A stretch of 64,000 nt of DNA from positions 1 through 64,000 of the forward strand of contig NZ_BAFU01000057.1 in NCBI RefSeq assembly GCF_000308495.1. The letters are read 5' to 3'. This document shows positions 1 to 8,131 of the stretch, in pieces (position 1 is the stretch's first letter; every line of letters starts with the position of its first letter). The notes below the pieces were generated by a model. It was not told the DNA's origin. It saw only the letters and a program-made list of their open reading frames with translations, and did no database searches. Source of the stretch: Nocardia brevicatena NBRC 12119. Its GTDB lineage: Bacteria > Actinomycetota > Actinomycetes > Mycobacteriales > Mycobacteriaceae. Both the position numbers and the translations under genes were made by a program.

Positions 1-137
1 TTCGCCGAGTTTCGGCTCGATGCGGCGGCGAAGCAGGGCACGCCGCAGCCGAGGGTGGTCGGGGCGATGGACAAGCAGACCTCGTCCGGCAGACCATGGT
101 CGGTGATCTGGTCGACCGGTCGAGTTGACGACAATGG
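1..137. other. Window-edge sequence without a supported gene
   Basis: GC-rich sequence downstream of the TetR gene. No reading frame with recognisable domain content was seen. It may be the end of a gene that lies outside the window. Confidence 0.4.
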
Positions 138-809
138 TCAGTCGCGGAGACGGGGTGGTGGGTGACCGGCAATATGGGTATCGCCGATCGCCACCATGGC
201 GTCGGCGAGTTGCTCCATGAACTCCGAGATCGGCTTGCCGTCCCCCGACTGGAGTGAGACGAACGCACCGTCGAACCCGGCCATGCCGAAGTGAGCGAGA
301 ATGTCTGCGACTACATTTGCGACTTCTTCGCCTTCGCTGATGAACGACGAGCGGATCATGTGCCGCATATAGTCACGTCCTTCGTCGCGGACCGCGGTCA
401 CGGTTCGCATCGCCTCCGGCGCCTCCGCGGCCTCGCTGCTCATTACCAGCACCAGCAATAGGCGGAGGAACTCTTCCCGGTGCACGAAGACCTCACCCGT
501 CTTCTGCAGGTACCACCCGAGACGCTCACGCGGGGTGCCGTCCGCCGGTGGGTTCCGATGAGCCTCGCGCATGGCGTCGAAGAATCCGCGCGCACCCTGG
601 GCCATGACAGCCGAAAGCAGTCCCGCCTTGGACTCGAAGTGGTGATAGAGGGCGCTTTTGGGCAGGCCCGTCTCCTTCGAGAGTGTGGAGATCGATGTCG
701 CGGCATAGCCGCGCACGGACATCACCCTGGCAGCCGCGGCGAGGATCTCCTGCCGTGATTGGCGGCCGCGGCGGTTTCCGGTGTGCGTCTCGGGCGCGGG
801 GTTCTCCAC
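138..809 (-). CDS. TetR/AcrR family transcriptional repressor
   Basis: A 223-residue one-component repressor. The N-terminal helix-turn-helix (about residues 17-63) has the TetR signature, including the tract GLPKSALYHHFESKAGLL and the YHHF recognition helix. The C-terminal part is the all-helical ligand-binding and dimerisation domain. It is transcribed away from the meta-cleavage operon that begins at 991, and a TetR-style palindrome lies between the two genes. The likely role is repression of both itself and that operon until an aromatic or steroid-type pathway ligand binds. The family call is clear from the sequence; the ligand is unknown. Confidence 0.9.
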   Translation of the reverse strand: MENPAPETHTGNRRGRQSRQEILAAAARVMSVRGYAATSISTLSKETGLPKSALYHHFESKAGLLSAVMAQGARGFFDAMREAHRNPPADGTPRERLGWYLQKTGEVFVHREEFLRLLLVLVMSSEAAEAPEAMRTVTAVRDEGRDYMRHMIRSSFISEGEEVANVVADILAHFGMAGFDGAFVSLQSGDGKPISEFMEQLADAMVAIGDTHIAGHPPPRLRD

Positions 810-887
810 CCGCCGAAGTCTAGGCCCCGATGTCGGCGGCTCGCCCGCACGGTCCGACCGCGGTGCGATGTCCCGTTCTCGACGGGC

Positions 888-917
888 TTGACATATCGCC
901 GCAACACGTTGTTATCT
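888..917 (+). promoter_or_regulatory. Sigma-70-type promoter of the meta-cleavage operon
   Basis: TTGACA at 888-893 and TTATCT at 912-917 are separated by 18 bases, close to the sigma-A consensus. The element lies about 75 bases upstream of the ATG at 991 and just upstream of the palindrome at 927-948, so a repressor bound there would cover the transcription start. Confidence 0.6.
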
Positions 918-926
918 TCCTCACTA

Positions 927-948
927 TTGAACTGAACGTTCGGTCCAA
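927..948. promoter_or_regulatory. TetR-type operator palindrome
   Basis: A 22-bp inverted repeat, TTGnACYGAAC followed by GTTCRGTnCAA, with 9 of 11 paired positions matching around the centre GAAC/GTTC. It sits directly after the -10 box of the operon promoter and between two divergent genes, one of them a TetR gene. Spacing and symmetry fit TetR operators. Assignment to the regulator at 138-809 is inferred from position. Confidence 0.6.
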
Positions 949-990
949 AAATTTCCCATCACCATATTCGGCCGAGAACGGAGTCAGCGC

Positions 991-2534
991 ATGACCGAAA
1001 GCTACGACGCGGATATCGCGCTCGTCGGGTACGGCCCGACCGGTGTGATCGCCGCACTCACCCCCGCCAGGCACGGCGTCTCCGCTGTCGTTCTCGAGCG
1101 GGACAAGGACATCTATCCCCGGGCTCGGGCCGTGACCGTCAACGACTGGACGATGCGGATCTTCCAGCCCTCGGCGTCGACGAACGGGTCGAGAAGAAGA
1201 TCGACCCCCAGCGGGCCCTACGCTGGGTGACCTACGACGGCACGGAGATCATGCGGATCGAGCACCCGCCCTCGACGTTGGGTCGCAAACCACGCTTCTA
1301 CAACATCTATCAGCCGACGATGGAAGCGGAGTTACGCGCGGCCGTACAGGAATACGGCGACCGCATCGCCGTCCACTACGGCGTCGAGGTGACAGAAATT
1401 GATCAGGACGCCGACGGGGTCACCATCACCTCGACGGACACCGCAACCGGCGAAGCCCATACCACCCGGGCCCGATACACGATCGGCGCCGACGGCGGCA
1501 GCAGCACGATCCGGAGCAAGGTGGGCTGCCATCTGCTGGGCGATACCAACGACGTCACCTGGGTGGTCATCGATTGCCACGTCAAGCGGTGGTGGCCCGA
1601 CCGAGACTTCCTGACCTTCTGGTCCGACAAAGAGCGGCCGGTCGTCGATATCGCACTCTCCGCCGGCAACCACCGATGGGAAATCCCCCTCAAACCCGAA
1701 GAGTCCCCCGAGGATTACCCGACCCGCACCGAGGTCTGGCCGCTGCTCGAGGCACTCGGCGTCACCGAGGAGGATGTCGAGATCCACCAGCACGCCTTCT
1801 ACAAGCACCACACCCGTATGGCCGACACCTGGCGCAAGGGTCGGGTGTTCCTGGCCGGAGACGCGGCCCACCTGATGCCGCCTTGGGCCGGCGCCGGGAT
1901 GCAGACCGGTATGCGCGACGCCCACGACCTGGGCTGGAAACTTGCTCGGGTGCTCAAAAGCGAGCTGCCCGAGAGGTGGCTGGACACCTATGAGGCGGAG
2001 CGGCGCCCCAATGCCGCCTTCTACACCGGATTGGCGGTCGAGCTCGGGAGGGTCATCAAGCAAGAGCTGTCCGAGGAGGAACAGTCCGCGATAAACGCGT
2101 CTCCTCAGGACACGGTCACCCCGTTCGAGCCGCCACTCATCGCCCCGCCGGTGCTCGCAGGCGGATGGATCAGAGGACCGCTCGACGACGCCGGCATCGT
2201 CGGCCGAATGATTCCGCAGCCAACCGTCGGCGACGCGGCCGGCCGGATGGCGCGCCTCGACGACCTCCTCGGGGTCGACTTCGTGCTGCTGGGCGACGAC
2301 GTCGACCCCGCGACCCTGCTGACGGCGGAAGAGAAGACGGGCTGGGACGCACTCGGTGCCCGCTACGTCGCAGTACGGCCGAAGACGGCATACACGCGAG
2401 GCCCGGACGAGCTGGTCGATCTGGACGAAGTCCTTCTGCCGTGGCTGCGCAGGTACAGCGTCCGCGCTGTGGCGCTTCGTCCCGACAAGTTCGTCGCCGC
2501 GGCGGACGTCAGCGGCCTCGCTGTGCCCGCCTGA
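991..2534 (+). pseudogene. FAD-dependent aromatic hydroxylase (MhpA-like), frameshifted
   Basis: First gene of a meta-cleavage operon. The N-terminal part (991 to about 1168) carries a Rossmann FAD motif (GYGPTG). From about 1170 the coding continues in the next frame to 2534, with the second FAD motif GDAAHLMPPWAGAGMQ. Restoring one G after CAG near 1169 joins the frames as F-Q-A-L-G-V-D-E-R and gives about 514 residues, close to the usual size of 3-(3-hydroxyphenyl)propionate or resorcinol-type flavin hydroxylases. The expected job is NAD(P)H-dependent ring hydroxylation that makes the catechol used by the next enzyme. Either a real null mutation or a sequencing deletion; everything else in the gene looks intact. 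Confidence 0.8.
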
Positions 2535-2559
2535 GATCGTTACACCAGAAGGAGAAGAG

Positions 2560-3495
2560 ATGCCCAGAGTCAAGGAACTCGGTTACGTTGTCTACGAGGT
2601 CGGCGATCTCGCCGGCTGGGAGCACTTCACCGTCGAACTGCTGGGTATGCAGTTCGGAGAGAAAACCGATGGCGGATTCACGCTGCGCACCGACGAGAAG
2701 GCCCACCGCTGGATCATCACCGGCGGACCCGCCGACGACCTGGTGGCCACCGGTTACCAGGTTTCGGACGCCGCCGCGCTCGACGCGCTGGTGGAAAAGG
2801 TCCGTGCGGTCGGAGTCGAGGTCACCGAAGGTGACGACGCTCTCGCCGCGGCCCGTAAGGTGAAACGAATCTTCGTCACCACGGACCCCATGGGCAATCG
2901 GATCGAGCTGGTCACCGGCCTGGCCGATGCCACCACACCGTTCGCGTCCGCGAAGCTGCTCGGTGGTTTCGTGACGGGCGCCGGTGGTGCGGGCCATCAG
3001 GTTCTCTTGGCGCGAGGTATCCCACGAGAGACCTATCTGCACTTCTACATCGACCTGCTCGGCTTCGAGATCAGCGACATCATCGTCGAGGAGCTGGCCC
3101 CCGGCGTGGTCGCCGACTTGATCTTCCTGCACTGCAACGGCCGTCACCACACCGTGGCCTTCGGTGATCTACCGTCGGCGAAGAAGACCCATCATTTCAT
3201 GGTCGAAGTGACCGACATCCGCGATGTCGGCCTGGCCTACGACCGGTGCATGGACGCCGAGCAGCCGTTCGAGATGACTCTCGGGATGCATCCGAATGAC
3301 CACATGTTCAGTTTCTACGTCTTCACCCCCTCGGGCTTCAGCGTCGAATACGGCTGGGGTGGACTGGTTATCGACGACGAGACCTGGGAGATGAAAACGC
3401 TCGACAAGCTGCACAGTTGGGGCCACCGTCCCGCGAATGTCGTCGCCGAGCTGCTGGCCGCCGCACCCGCGCCGAACGGAGAGGTCGACCGATGA
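2560..3495 (+). CDS. Extradiol ring-cleavage dioxygenase (VOC fold, BphC/HsaC type)
   Basis: A 311-residue type I extradiol dioxygenase made of two VOC modules. The Fe(II) ligands of the family are visible in the second half: His146 (GGAGHQVLL), His211/212 (KTHHFMVEV) and Glu263 (FSVEYGWGG). It should open a catechol next to the hydroxyls (meta cleavage). The start at 2560 follows a strong AGAAGGAGAAG ribosome-binding site; a longer frame upstream is overlap with the preceding gene. The stop codon shares ATGA with the hydrolase gene. Substrate class (phenylpropanoid, biphenyl or steroid-derived catechol) cannot be fixed from sequence. Confidence 0.88.
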   Translation: MPRVKELGYVVYEVGDLAGWEHFTVELLGMQFGEKTDGGFTLRTDEKAHRWIITGGPADDLVATGYQVSDAAALDALVEKVRAVGVEVTEGDDALAAARKVKRIFVTTDPMGNRIELVTGLADATTPFASAKLLGGFVTGAGGAGHQVLLARGIPRETYLHFYIDLLGFEISDIIVEELAPGVVADLIFLHCNGRHHTVAFGDLPSAKKTHHFMVEVTDIRDVGLAYDRCMDAEQPFEMTLGMHPNDHMFSFYVFTPSGFSVEYGWGGLVIDDETWEMKTLDKLHSWGHRPANVVAELLAAAPAPNGEVDR

Positions 3496-4337
3496 CCCTC
3501 GACTCCAAGGACATCGCACGCACTGTCCAGACCAAGGACTGGAAGCTCCGCTACTACGAGGCGGGCTCCGGCCATCCGGTCGTGCTGCTCCACGGCAGCG
3601 GACCGGGCGCGACAGGGTGGAGCAACTTCGCCGGCAACATCGAGGCGCTGGCCGAGCACTTCCATGTGTACGCAGTCGATATGCCAGGCTGGGGCGAGTC
3701 GGACCCCGTGACCGTCGATCGGCTCGACCACGTGGAGGCGGCAATCCAGTTCCTGGACGCCCTCGATATCGAAAGGGCCGCGTTCGTCGGTAACTCGATG
3801 GGCGGCCAGACCGCGTTGCGGCCGGCCACGGAGCACCCGGACCGGATCTCGCATCTGATCACCATGGGTCCGCCGGTCGGCCGGATGCCCACGCTATTCG
3901 GTGCCGGTGACGGCCCGTCCGAGGGGCTGAAGGTGCTGATCGAGGCATACCGCGACGCCGGTCCGGAGAACATGCGGCGGCTCGTCGAGATCATGGTCTA
4001 CGACAAGGCCCGATGTGCTACCGCCGAGCTGTGTCGGGCGCGTTCGGACGCCGCACTCTCCCGTCCGGACCACCTGCGCAACTACGTGAACGGCCTGCCG
4101 AAGGGCGCTCCGCTGCCGAAGTGGGTCAAGCCGGAACTGCTGCCGGAGGTGCGGGTGCCGACCTTGCTCATCCACGGACGAGACGACCGTGTTGTCTCGT
4201 TCGAAACCTCGCTGTATCTGCTGGCGAATATCCCGAACAGCCGTCTGGTATTGCTCAACCGCTGCGGGCACTGGGCAATGATCGAGCACGCCGACGAGTT
4301 CAACCGACTGACCGCCGACTTCATCATGAACAACTGA
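3492..4337 (+). CDS. Alpha/beta hydrolase, meta-cleavage product C-C hydrolase (BphD/HsaD/MhpC type)
   Basis: A 281-residue alpha/beta hydrolase. The oxyanion segment HGSGPGATGWSNF is typical of meta-cleavage-product hydrolases. The nucleophile is Ser102 (GNSMGG), the acid is in GRDDRVV (Asp231/232) and the base is His260 (CGHW). It should hydrolyse the yellow ring-opened dienoate formed by the dioxygenase into a 2-hydroxydienoate and an acid. Translation is coupled to the dioxygenase through an ATGA overlap. The later steps (hydratase, aldolase, dehydrogenase) are not in this window. Confidence 0.88.
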   Translation: MTLDSKDIARTVQTKDWKLRYYEAGSGHPVVLLHGSGPGATGWSNFAGNIEALAEHFHVYAVDMPGWGESDPVTVDRLDHVEAAIQFLDALDIERAAFVGNSMGGQTALRPATEHPDRISHLITMGPPVGRMPTLFGAGDGPSEGLKVLIEAYRDAGPENMRRLVEIMVYDKARCATAELCRARSDAALSRPDHLRNYVNGLPKGAPLPKWVKPELLPEVRVPTLLIHGRDDRVVSFETSLYLLANIPNSRLVLLNRCGHWAMIEHADEFNRLTADFIMNN

Positions 4338-4344
4338 GCCGGCG

Positions 4345-4690
4345 GTTGTGCTTCATTCGGTGGTCGAGCACGGCGGTGGGTGCGATTGCGCCGTGCTCGA
4401 CCACGATGCCGCGACCCGGACGTAGCTCGGCGTGCACCTGACGACTGCCGTGGGCGCCGTAGAAGCACTGATGGATTTCGGTGTTCGGCCCGGTAGGCCA
4501 GGAGTGGCGGATCGACCGCTGCGACGGCGAGCGTGGTCGCCGGTCGTAGAAGCCGGATTCCGATACCCCGAGCACACGACAGCCGGTCCGGGTCGACAAA
4601 CCTTCCTCGGCCAACGCTTTCGCCTCCGGCGAGATCTCGATCGGCTTGACCGCGGATGTCGCGGCCGGCAGCGGGTGTTGTTCATGATGG
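4345..4690 (-). mobile_element. IS3-family transposase remnant
   Basis: On the minus strand a short stretch reads like the start of an IS3-type OrfB transposase, with tracts such as EGLSTRTGCRVLGVSESGFY, RSIRHSW and HAELRPGRGIVVEHG. It stops after about 90 residues, before any DDE catalytic residue. The upstream coding seems to continue without a proper start. No intact terminal inverted repeats were found, so this is a dead fragment. It marks an old insertion between the catabolic operon and the kinase genes. Confidence 0.55.
4360..4404. terminator. Perfect 16-bp hairpin after the catabolic operon
   Basis: GTGGTCGAGCACGGCG at 4360-4375 and its exact reverse complement at 4389-4404 enclose a 13-base loop, 22 bases after the hydrolase stop. 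No T-run follows, as is common for terminators in high-GC actinobacteria. One arm overlaps the neighbouring IS remnant, so the repeat may instead be a by-product of the insertion. Confidence 0.5.
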
Positions 4691-4886
4691 CCTCCGGACG
4701 GCGAAATCGGTGGTGGAGCGGATGAACCGGTACGGGTCCGGTGGTGGCAGCAGCGTCAGCTGCCGGCCGGTTGCGCCGCGGGCGAGCATGCGGTCGATGA
4801 CCCCGAGCAACCCCGTTATGTCACGGACCGCTCTGATACAGCTGAGCGGAAATGAGCAAACGGTATGAGAGAGGAGTGTTCGCGGC

Positions 4887-5750
4887 GTGGAGAGGGTGCT
4901 TCGGACGTATCGGGCGCTGCTGAGCCGGCTGCTGCCGGACGTCGAGCCGGAGGATGTCACCGTCCACGAGGGGCAGTTCCATCTGGTAGTGATCGGCTCG
5001 GATCGTGTCGTGTGCCTGCCTCGCACCGCGGCGGCGGCAGCCCGGCTGCCGCGGCGAGCGGCCGTTCTGCGTATCCTCGCCGGGTTCGACTTCGGTCTCC
5101 GTACACCGGAGCCGCTGGTGGAAGGCGGCGCAGACGGCGTCGGCGAGCCGCCCTTCCTGGTACTGACCCGTGTTCCCGGAACACCGTTGACGGCTGACGT
5201 ACTCGATGATCCCCGGGTGGCCGATACGGTCGCAGGCCAGTACGTCGGTCTGCTGACCGATCTGGCCAGAGCCGGCGCTGACGACAGGGTACGCGCGGCA
5301 CTGCCGGCTCCGGAAGATCGGTGGCGGCGGTTCGCGGTGGATGTCCGCGCCGAGTTGTTCGGGCTGATGTCCGCCGGTGGGCGCCGGCGAGCCGAGCGGG
5401 AACTCACTGAACTCGGCGACCTTCCCGACCTCACCACGGCGGTGGTGCATGGTGACCTCGGCGCCGAGAACGTCCTTTGGGAGAGCACCGACGGGCTGCC
5501 GCGCCTGGGCGGGGTGATCGACTGGGACGACGTCACGCTCGGCGACCCCGCCGAGGACCTCGCGGCCATCGGCGCCGGCTACGGCGAGGGCCTGTTGAGG
5601 CGCGTACTCACACTGGGCGGCTGGGCGGATCGCGAGACGACCACCCGCATCGCCACGATCGGCGGAACGTTTGCCCTGCAACAGGCCCTCGCCGCGTACC
5701 GGGACGGTGACGAGGAGGAGTTGGCGGACGGTCTGGCGGGCTACCGCTGA
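4887..5750 (+). CDS. Aminoglycoside phosphotransferase (APH) family kinase
   Basis: A 287-residue protein of the APH/choline-kinase fold. The Brenner motif VVHGDLGAENVLW holds the catalytic Asp, and GGVIDWDD holds the metal-binding Asp of the DFG-like site. The N-lobe is recognisable but has no obvious Gly-rich loop. The start is GTG at 4887 with GAGGAG ten bases upstream. It ends 11 bases from the convergent kinase gene at 5762-6628. The fold phosphorylates hydroxyls on antibiotics or small metabolites; the substrate is unknown, and resistance is possible but not shown. Confidence 0.8.
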   Translation: MERVLRTYRALLSRLLPDVEPEDVTVHEGQFHLVVIGSDRVVCLPRTAAAAARLPRRAAVLRILAGFDFGLRTPEPLVEGGADGVGEPPFLVLTRVPGTPLTADVLDDPRVADTVAGQYVGLLTDLARAGADDRVRAALPAPEDRWRRFAVDVRAELFGLMSAGGRRRAERELTELGDLPDLTTAVVHGDLGAENVLWESTDGLPRLGGVIDWDDVTLGDPAEDLAAIGAGYGEGLLRRVLTLGGWADRETTTRIATIGGTFALQQALAAYRDGDEEELADGLAGYR

Positions 5751-5761
5751 ACGGGGCGCGG

Positions 5762-6628
5762 TTACGGCCTGAGGTTGAAGAAGGCTTTCACGCGGCGCTC
5801 GTGGTATTCGAGACCGTCCTCGTCATGTTCGGCGCCTTGGCGCTGGGCATGCTCGAAATATGCCGCCTCGCGGCGCAGGCGATGCCTGATCAGCTGGATG
5901 ACCGTCTCGTCGTCCATATCGCCTGCGGTCCCGTCGGCCTCGTGATAATCGGCGATGAAGCGGCGACGTGGGGCCGGACTGTCGCCGTACTCATCGGTCC
6001 ACTCGAGCGCGGCGGACGCCACCTCCAGTTCGGGTGCTCCGACGACGGCCTCATCCCAGTCCAGGACGGCCACCAACCGGCCGTCCCTGGCGAGAGTGTT
6101 TCCCGTGTAGAAGTCCCCGTGCAGTGGCTGGCGTACGGGGTTGCGACGATGGAAGTCCGCCAGCCAGCGGTCCAGTCTTCGATCGGCCAACTCGGGAACA
6201 TCGTGCGGCGACTCCCCGTACAGGCCGATCTCCACAAACGAGGCCACCGGACGCGGCGGCGGCCTGTGGGAGGCCAGCGCACGGTGCAGCCGCGCCAGAA
6301 GCCGCGCGCCTTGCGTCCGCACCTGCGGCTGGTCCGCATCGGGCCACTCGCCCTCGACATAGGGCCACATCGACACGGGCCGGCCGTCCACACGGATGAC
6401 CGTGGCCCCGTCGTGTGCACGCAACGGGGCCACCGCCTCCGGCAGGGTCGAGGCGGCATGTGCGGCGATCGAGTGGCACCACTCGGCCTCGGCGGTCGTA
6501 CGTCTCGCGGGACCGACACGTATGACAAGGTCATCGACCCGATACGCTGCCGACTCCTCTCCGCCGTACAGCCGTACCGGCTCGCCATCGATACGCCGCC
6601 CCCAGGCGTCTTGAACCACGCGCCGCAT
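5762..6628 (-). CDS. Phosphotransferase family protein (APH / homoserine-kinase-like fold)
   Basis: A 288-residue APH-fold kinase convergent with the previous one. It has LHGDFYTGNTL (catalytic loop) and VAVLDWDEAVVG (metal Asp). The N-lobe segment with YGGEESAAYRVDDLVIRVG resembles the nucleotide-binding strands of homoserine kinase II-like proteins. The C-terminal helices contain an Arg/Glu-rich tail. Two different members of the same kinase superfamily tail to tail, with a third truncated one next door, suggest a resistance or detoxification island. The substrate cannot be predicted. Confidence 0.78.
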   Translation of the reverse strand: MRRVVQDAWGRRIDGEPVRLYGGEESAAYRVDDLVIRVGPARRTTAEAEWCHSIAAHAASTLPEAVAPLRAHDGATVIRVDGRPVSMWPYVEGEWPDADQPQVRTQGARLLARLHRALASHRPPPRPVASFVEIGLYGESPHDVPELADRRLDRWLADFHRRNPVRQPLHGDFYTGNTLARDGRLVAVLDWDEAVVGAPELEVASAALEWTDEYGDSPAPRRRFIADYHEADGTAGDMDDETVIQLIRHRLRREAAYFEHAQRQGAEHDEDGLEYHERRVKAFFNLRP

Positions 6629-6785
6629 GGAAAAGGTCAGCGGCGTATCGACGAAAAGGCATTACGACCTCCTACAGGTCCGCAGGGTCACACAACACGT
6701 TTCAGCACGCGGCCGAGCGGCCGGCCGGTCGCCCGTTGCCGGTCCAGGCCGAGGGCTTCCGGTCAGGAGGTCGAAGCGGTGGAGT

Positions 6786-6980
6786 AGTGCGGGTCGCCGG
6801 CAGCATGAGCGATGCCATGCCGTGCCGTCCTGGACCGTCCAACCGCAGTGCCCAGCGACCCGGGAAGTCGGCGGCCGGCCTGGGCAGTGCGGCAATCCAG
6901 GCGCGGCCGGACGCACCGCTGTGCTTGCTGTACAAGGCGGCCGGCGCCTCGGGGACGTCGACGCGGATCGGCGTGTGCAT
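6786..6980 (-). pseudogene. Truncated streptomycin-kinase-like (APH(6)) gene, N-terminal fragment
   Basis: Minus-strand ATG at 6980 with a good GGAG site, followed by about 65 residues that look like the start of an APH(6)/streptomycin-kinase-type protein (tracts ADFPGRWALRLDGPGRHGMA and SLMLPATRT). The homology ends where the nucleotide-binding strand with its Lys would begin, and the catalytic HGD loop is absent. This is a 3'-truncated relic. The residual frame runs on to 6702 without recognisable content. Confidence 0.5.
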
Positions 6981-7357
6981 GGTGAATCTCTCCTTCGCGG
7001 GCTCCGGATTCGATCACGTGGCACGAAAGAGATGGTGGCGGTGCCCGGATTCCGGGGGGATCAACGCATACCCCGAAGCCTACACAAACATGATCATGTG
7101 TGGCCCTGGTCAGATCTCCGCCGGGAGGTCAGACCCCCGCTGCACTACCCGTGGCCGCCGACCCGGTCACCCACACGGACCTCGACGAGGCATACCGCGC
7201 GAACGCGATGTTCGACGCCCACCGCGACGACCTGGAGTTCGGCTACCGGTTCTCGCCGACGAGGCCCGCGCCGTCGGTGAGGCCTGGGGCGGGATCGTGA
7301 CTGTCGATATGTGGGAGGGTTGCGGCGCTGAACGGCCGGTCGGAGCCGAAAGACTAT

Positions 7358-7621
7358 GTGGTCGCGACCAGTGACGGCGAGGACACCGGCCATGGCGGCC
7401 GATTCGAGCCGATGAACCCCGACTTGGCCCTCATGACCGCCGGCAGCGCGCTACTCGGGCTGCCGCAGCTACTCGACGCCGACCCCGACGCGGACGCGGA
7501 CGCGCTGTCGGACGAAGTGACCTGCCGCATGCTGCGGATGTTCGGTATGAACAAGCGCACCGCCCAGCGACCAACTCCGGCCCACTTCCCGAATTGCCGG
7601 AACTCTGGCCGGACCGCCTGA
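7358..7621 (+). pseudogene. Possible TetR C-terminal fragment
   Basis: A short frame whose middle (MNPDLALMTAGSALLGL, then ALSDEVTCRMLRMFGM) resembles the last helices of TetR-type ligand domains. There is no DNA-binding domain in front of it. The flanks, 6985-7357 and 7622-8100, contain only broken pieces in changing frames. I treat the stretch as decayed DNA; the family guess rests on residue patterns only. Confidence 0.3.
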
Positions 7622-8131
7622 TCGTCACCGACGCAGGCCGACGAGTTCGTCACCAACTTCGCGCAGCCGCTTCACCACGGCCGGTACCGACCGTGCGAAC
7701 CACCGGCCCCCACGGCGGCCTCGGAGGACAAACCCCTACGAGAGGCTGCTACAAAAGACCCGAGCTCACGCTGCCACCGACCAACGTCGGTAGCACGGGG
7801 ATGATGCTTCTGGGCCAGGACGCGTATGACGGTGCGACCGGCGCGAGGGCGCGGGTTATTGCAGGGATACCAGTGGTAGTCGACGGGCACGAACGGTCAC
7901 CAATAGGCGCGGCCTGCAGCGCAATCCCCCTCGGGACTGTTCAACGGCCGAAGATCGCACTGGTAGCCGGGGTGGCGAACGGGCGGGCGCAGCAAACATC
8001 GTTCTGCGCCGAACGCCCGGTCCGGGGTGATTCACATGACACGCTAAGGTTCTGCGGCCCAACGGATACCGCGTATCGACGCACCAATTCCCATCAACGG
8101 AAAGTTGGCGTCGCCGGTTACCGTTCAACAC
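7622..8131. other. Gene-poor stretch before the CysRS-like gene
   Basis: About 500 bases in which the frames lack domain content and a consistent codon pattern. No clear promoter was found. It probably holds remnants plus the upstream region of the biosynthetic locus. Confidence 0.4.

Noticed and set aside
1332-2573. A 413-codon minus-strand open frame across the hydroxylase gene
   Set aside because: It is antisense to a well-conserved flavoprotein and shows no domain; long antisense frames are common at this GC content.
4682-5569. Minus-strand frame antisense to the APH gene, ending with a plausible-looking tail (LLGVIDRMLARGATGRQL)
   Set aside because: Most of it mirrors the kinase gene; the short tail has no start, partner domain or recognisable family.
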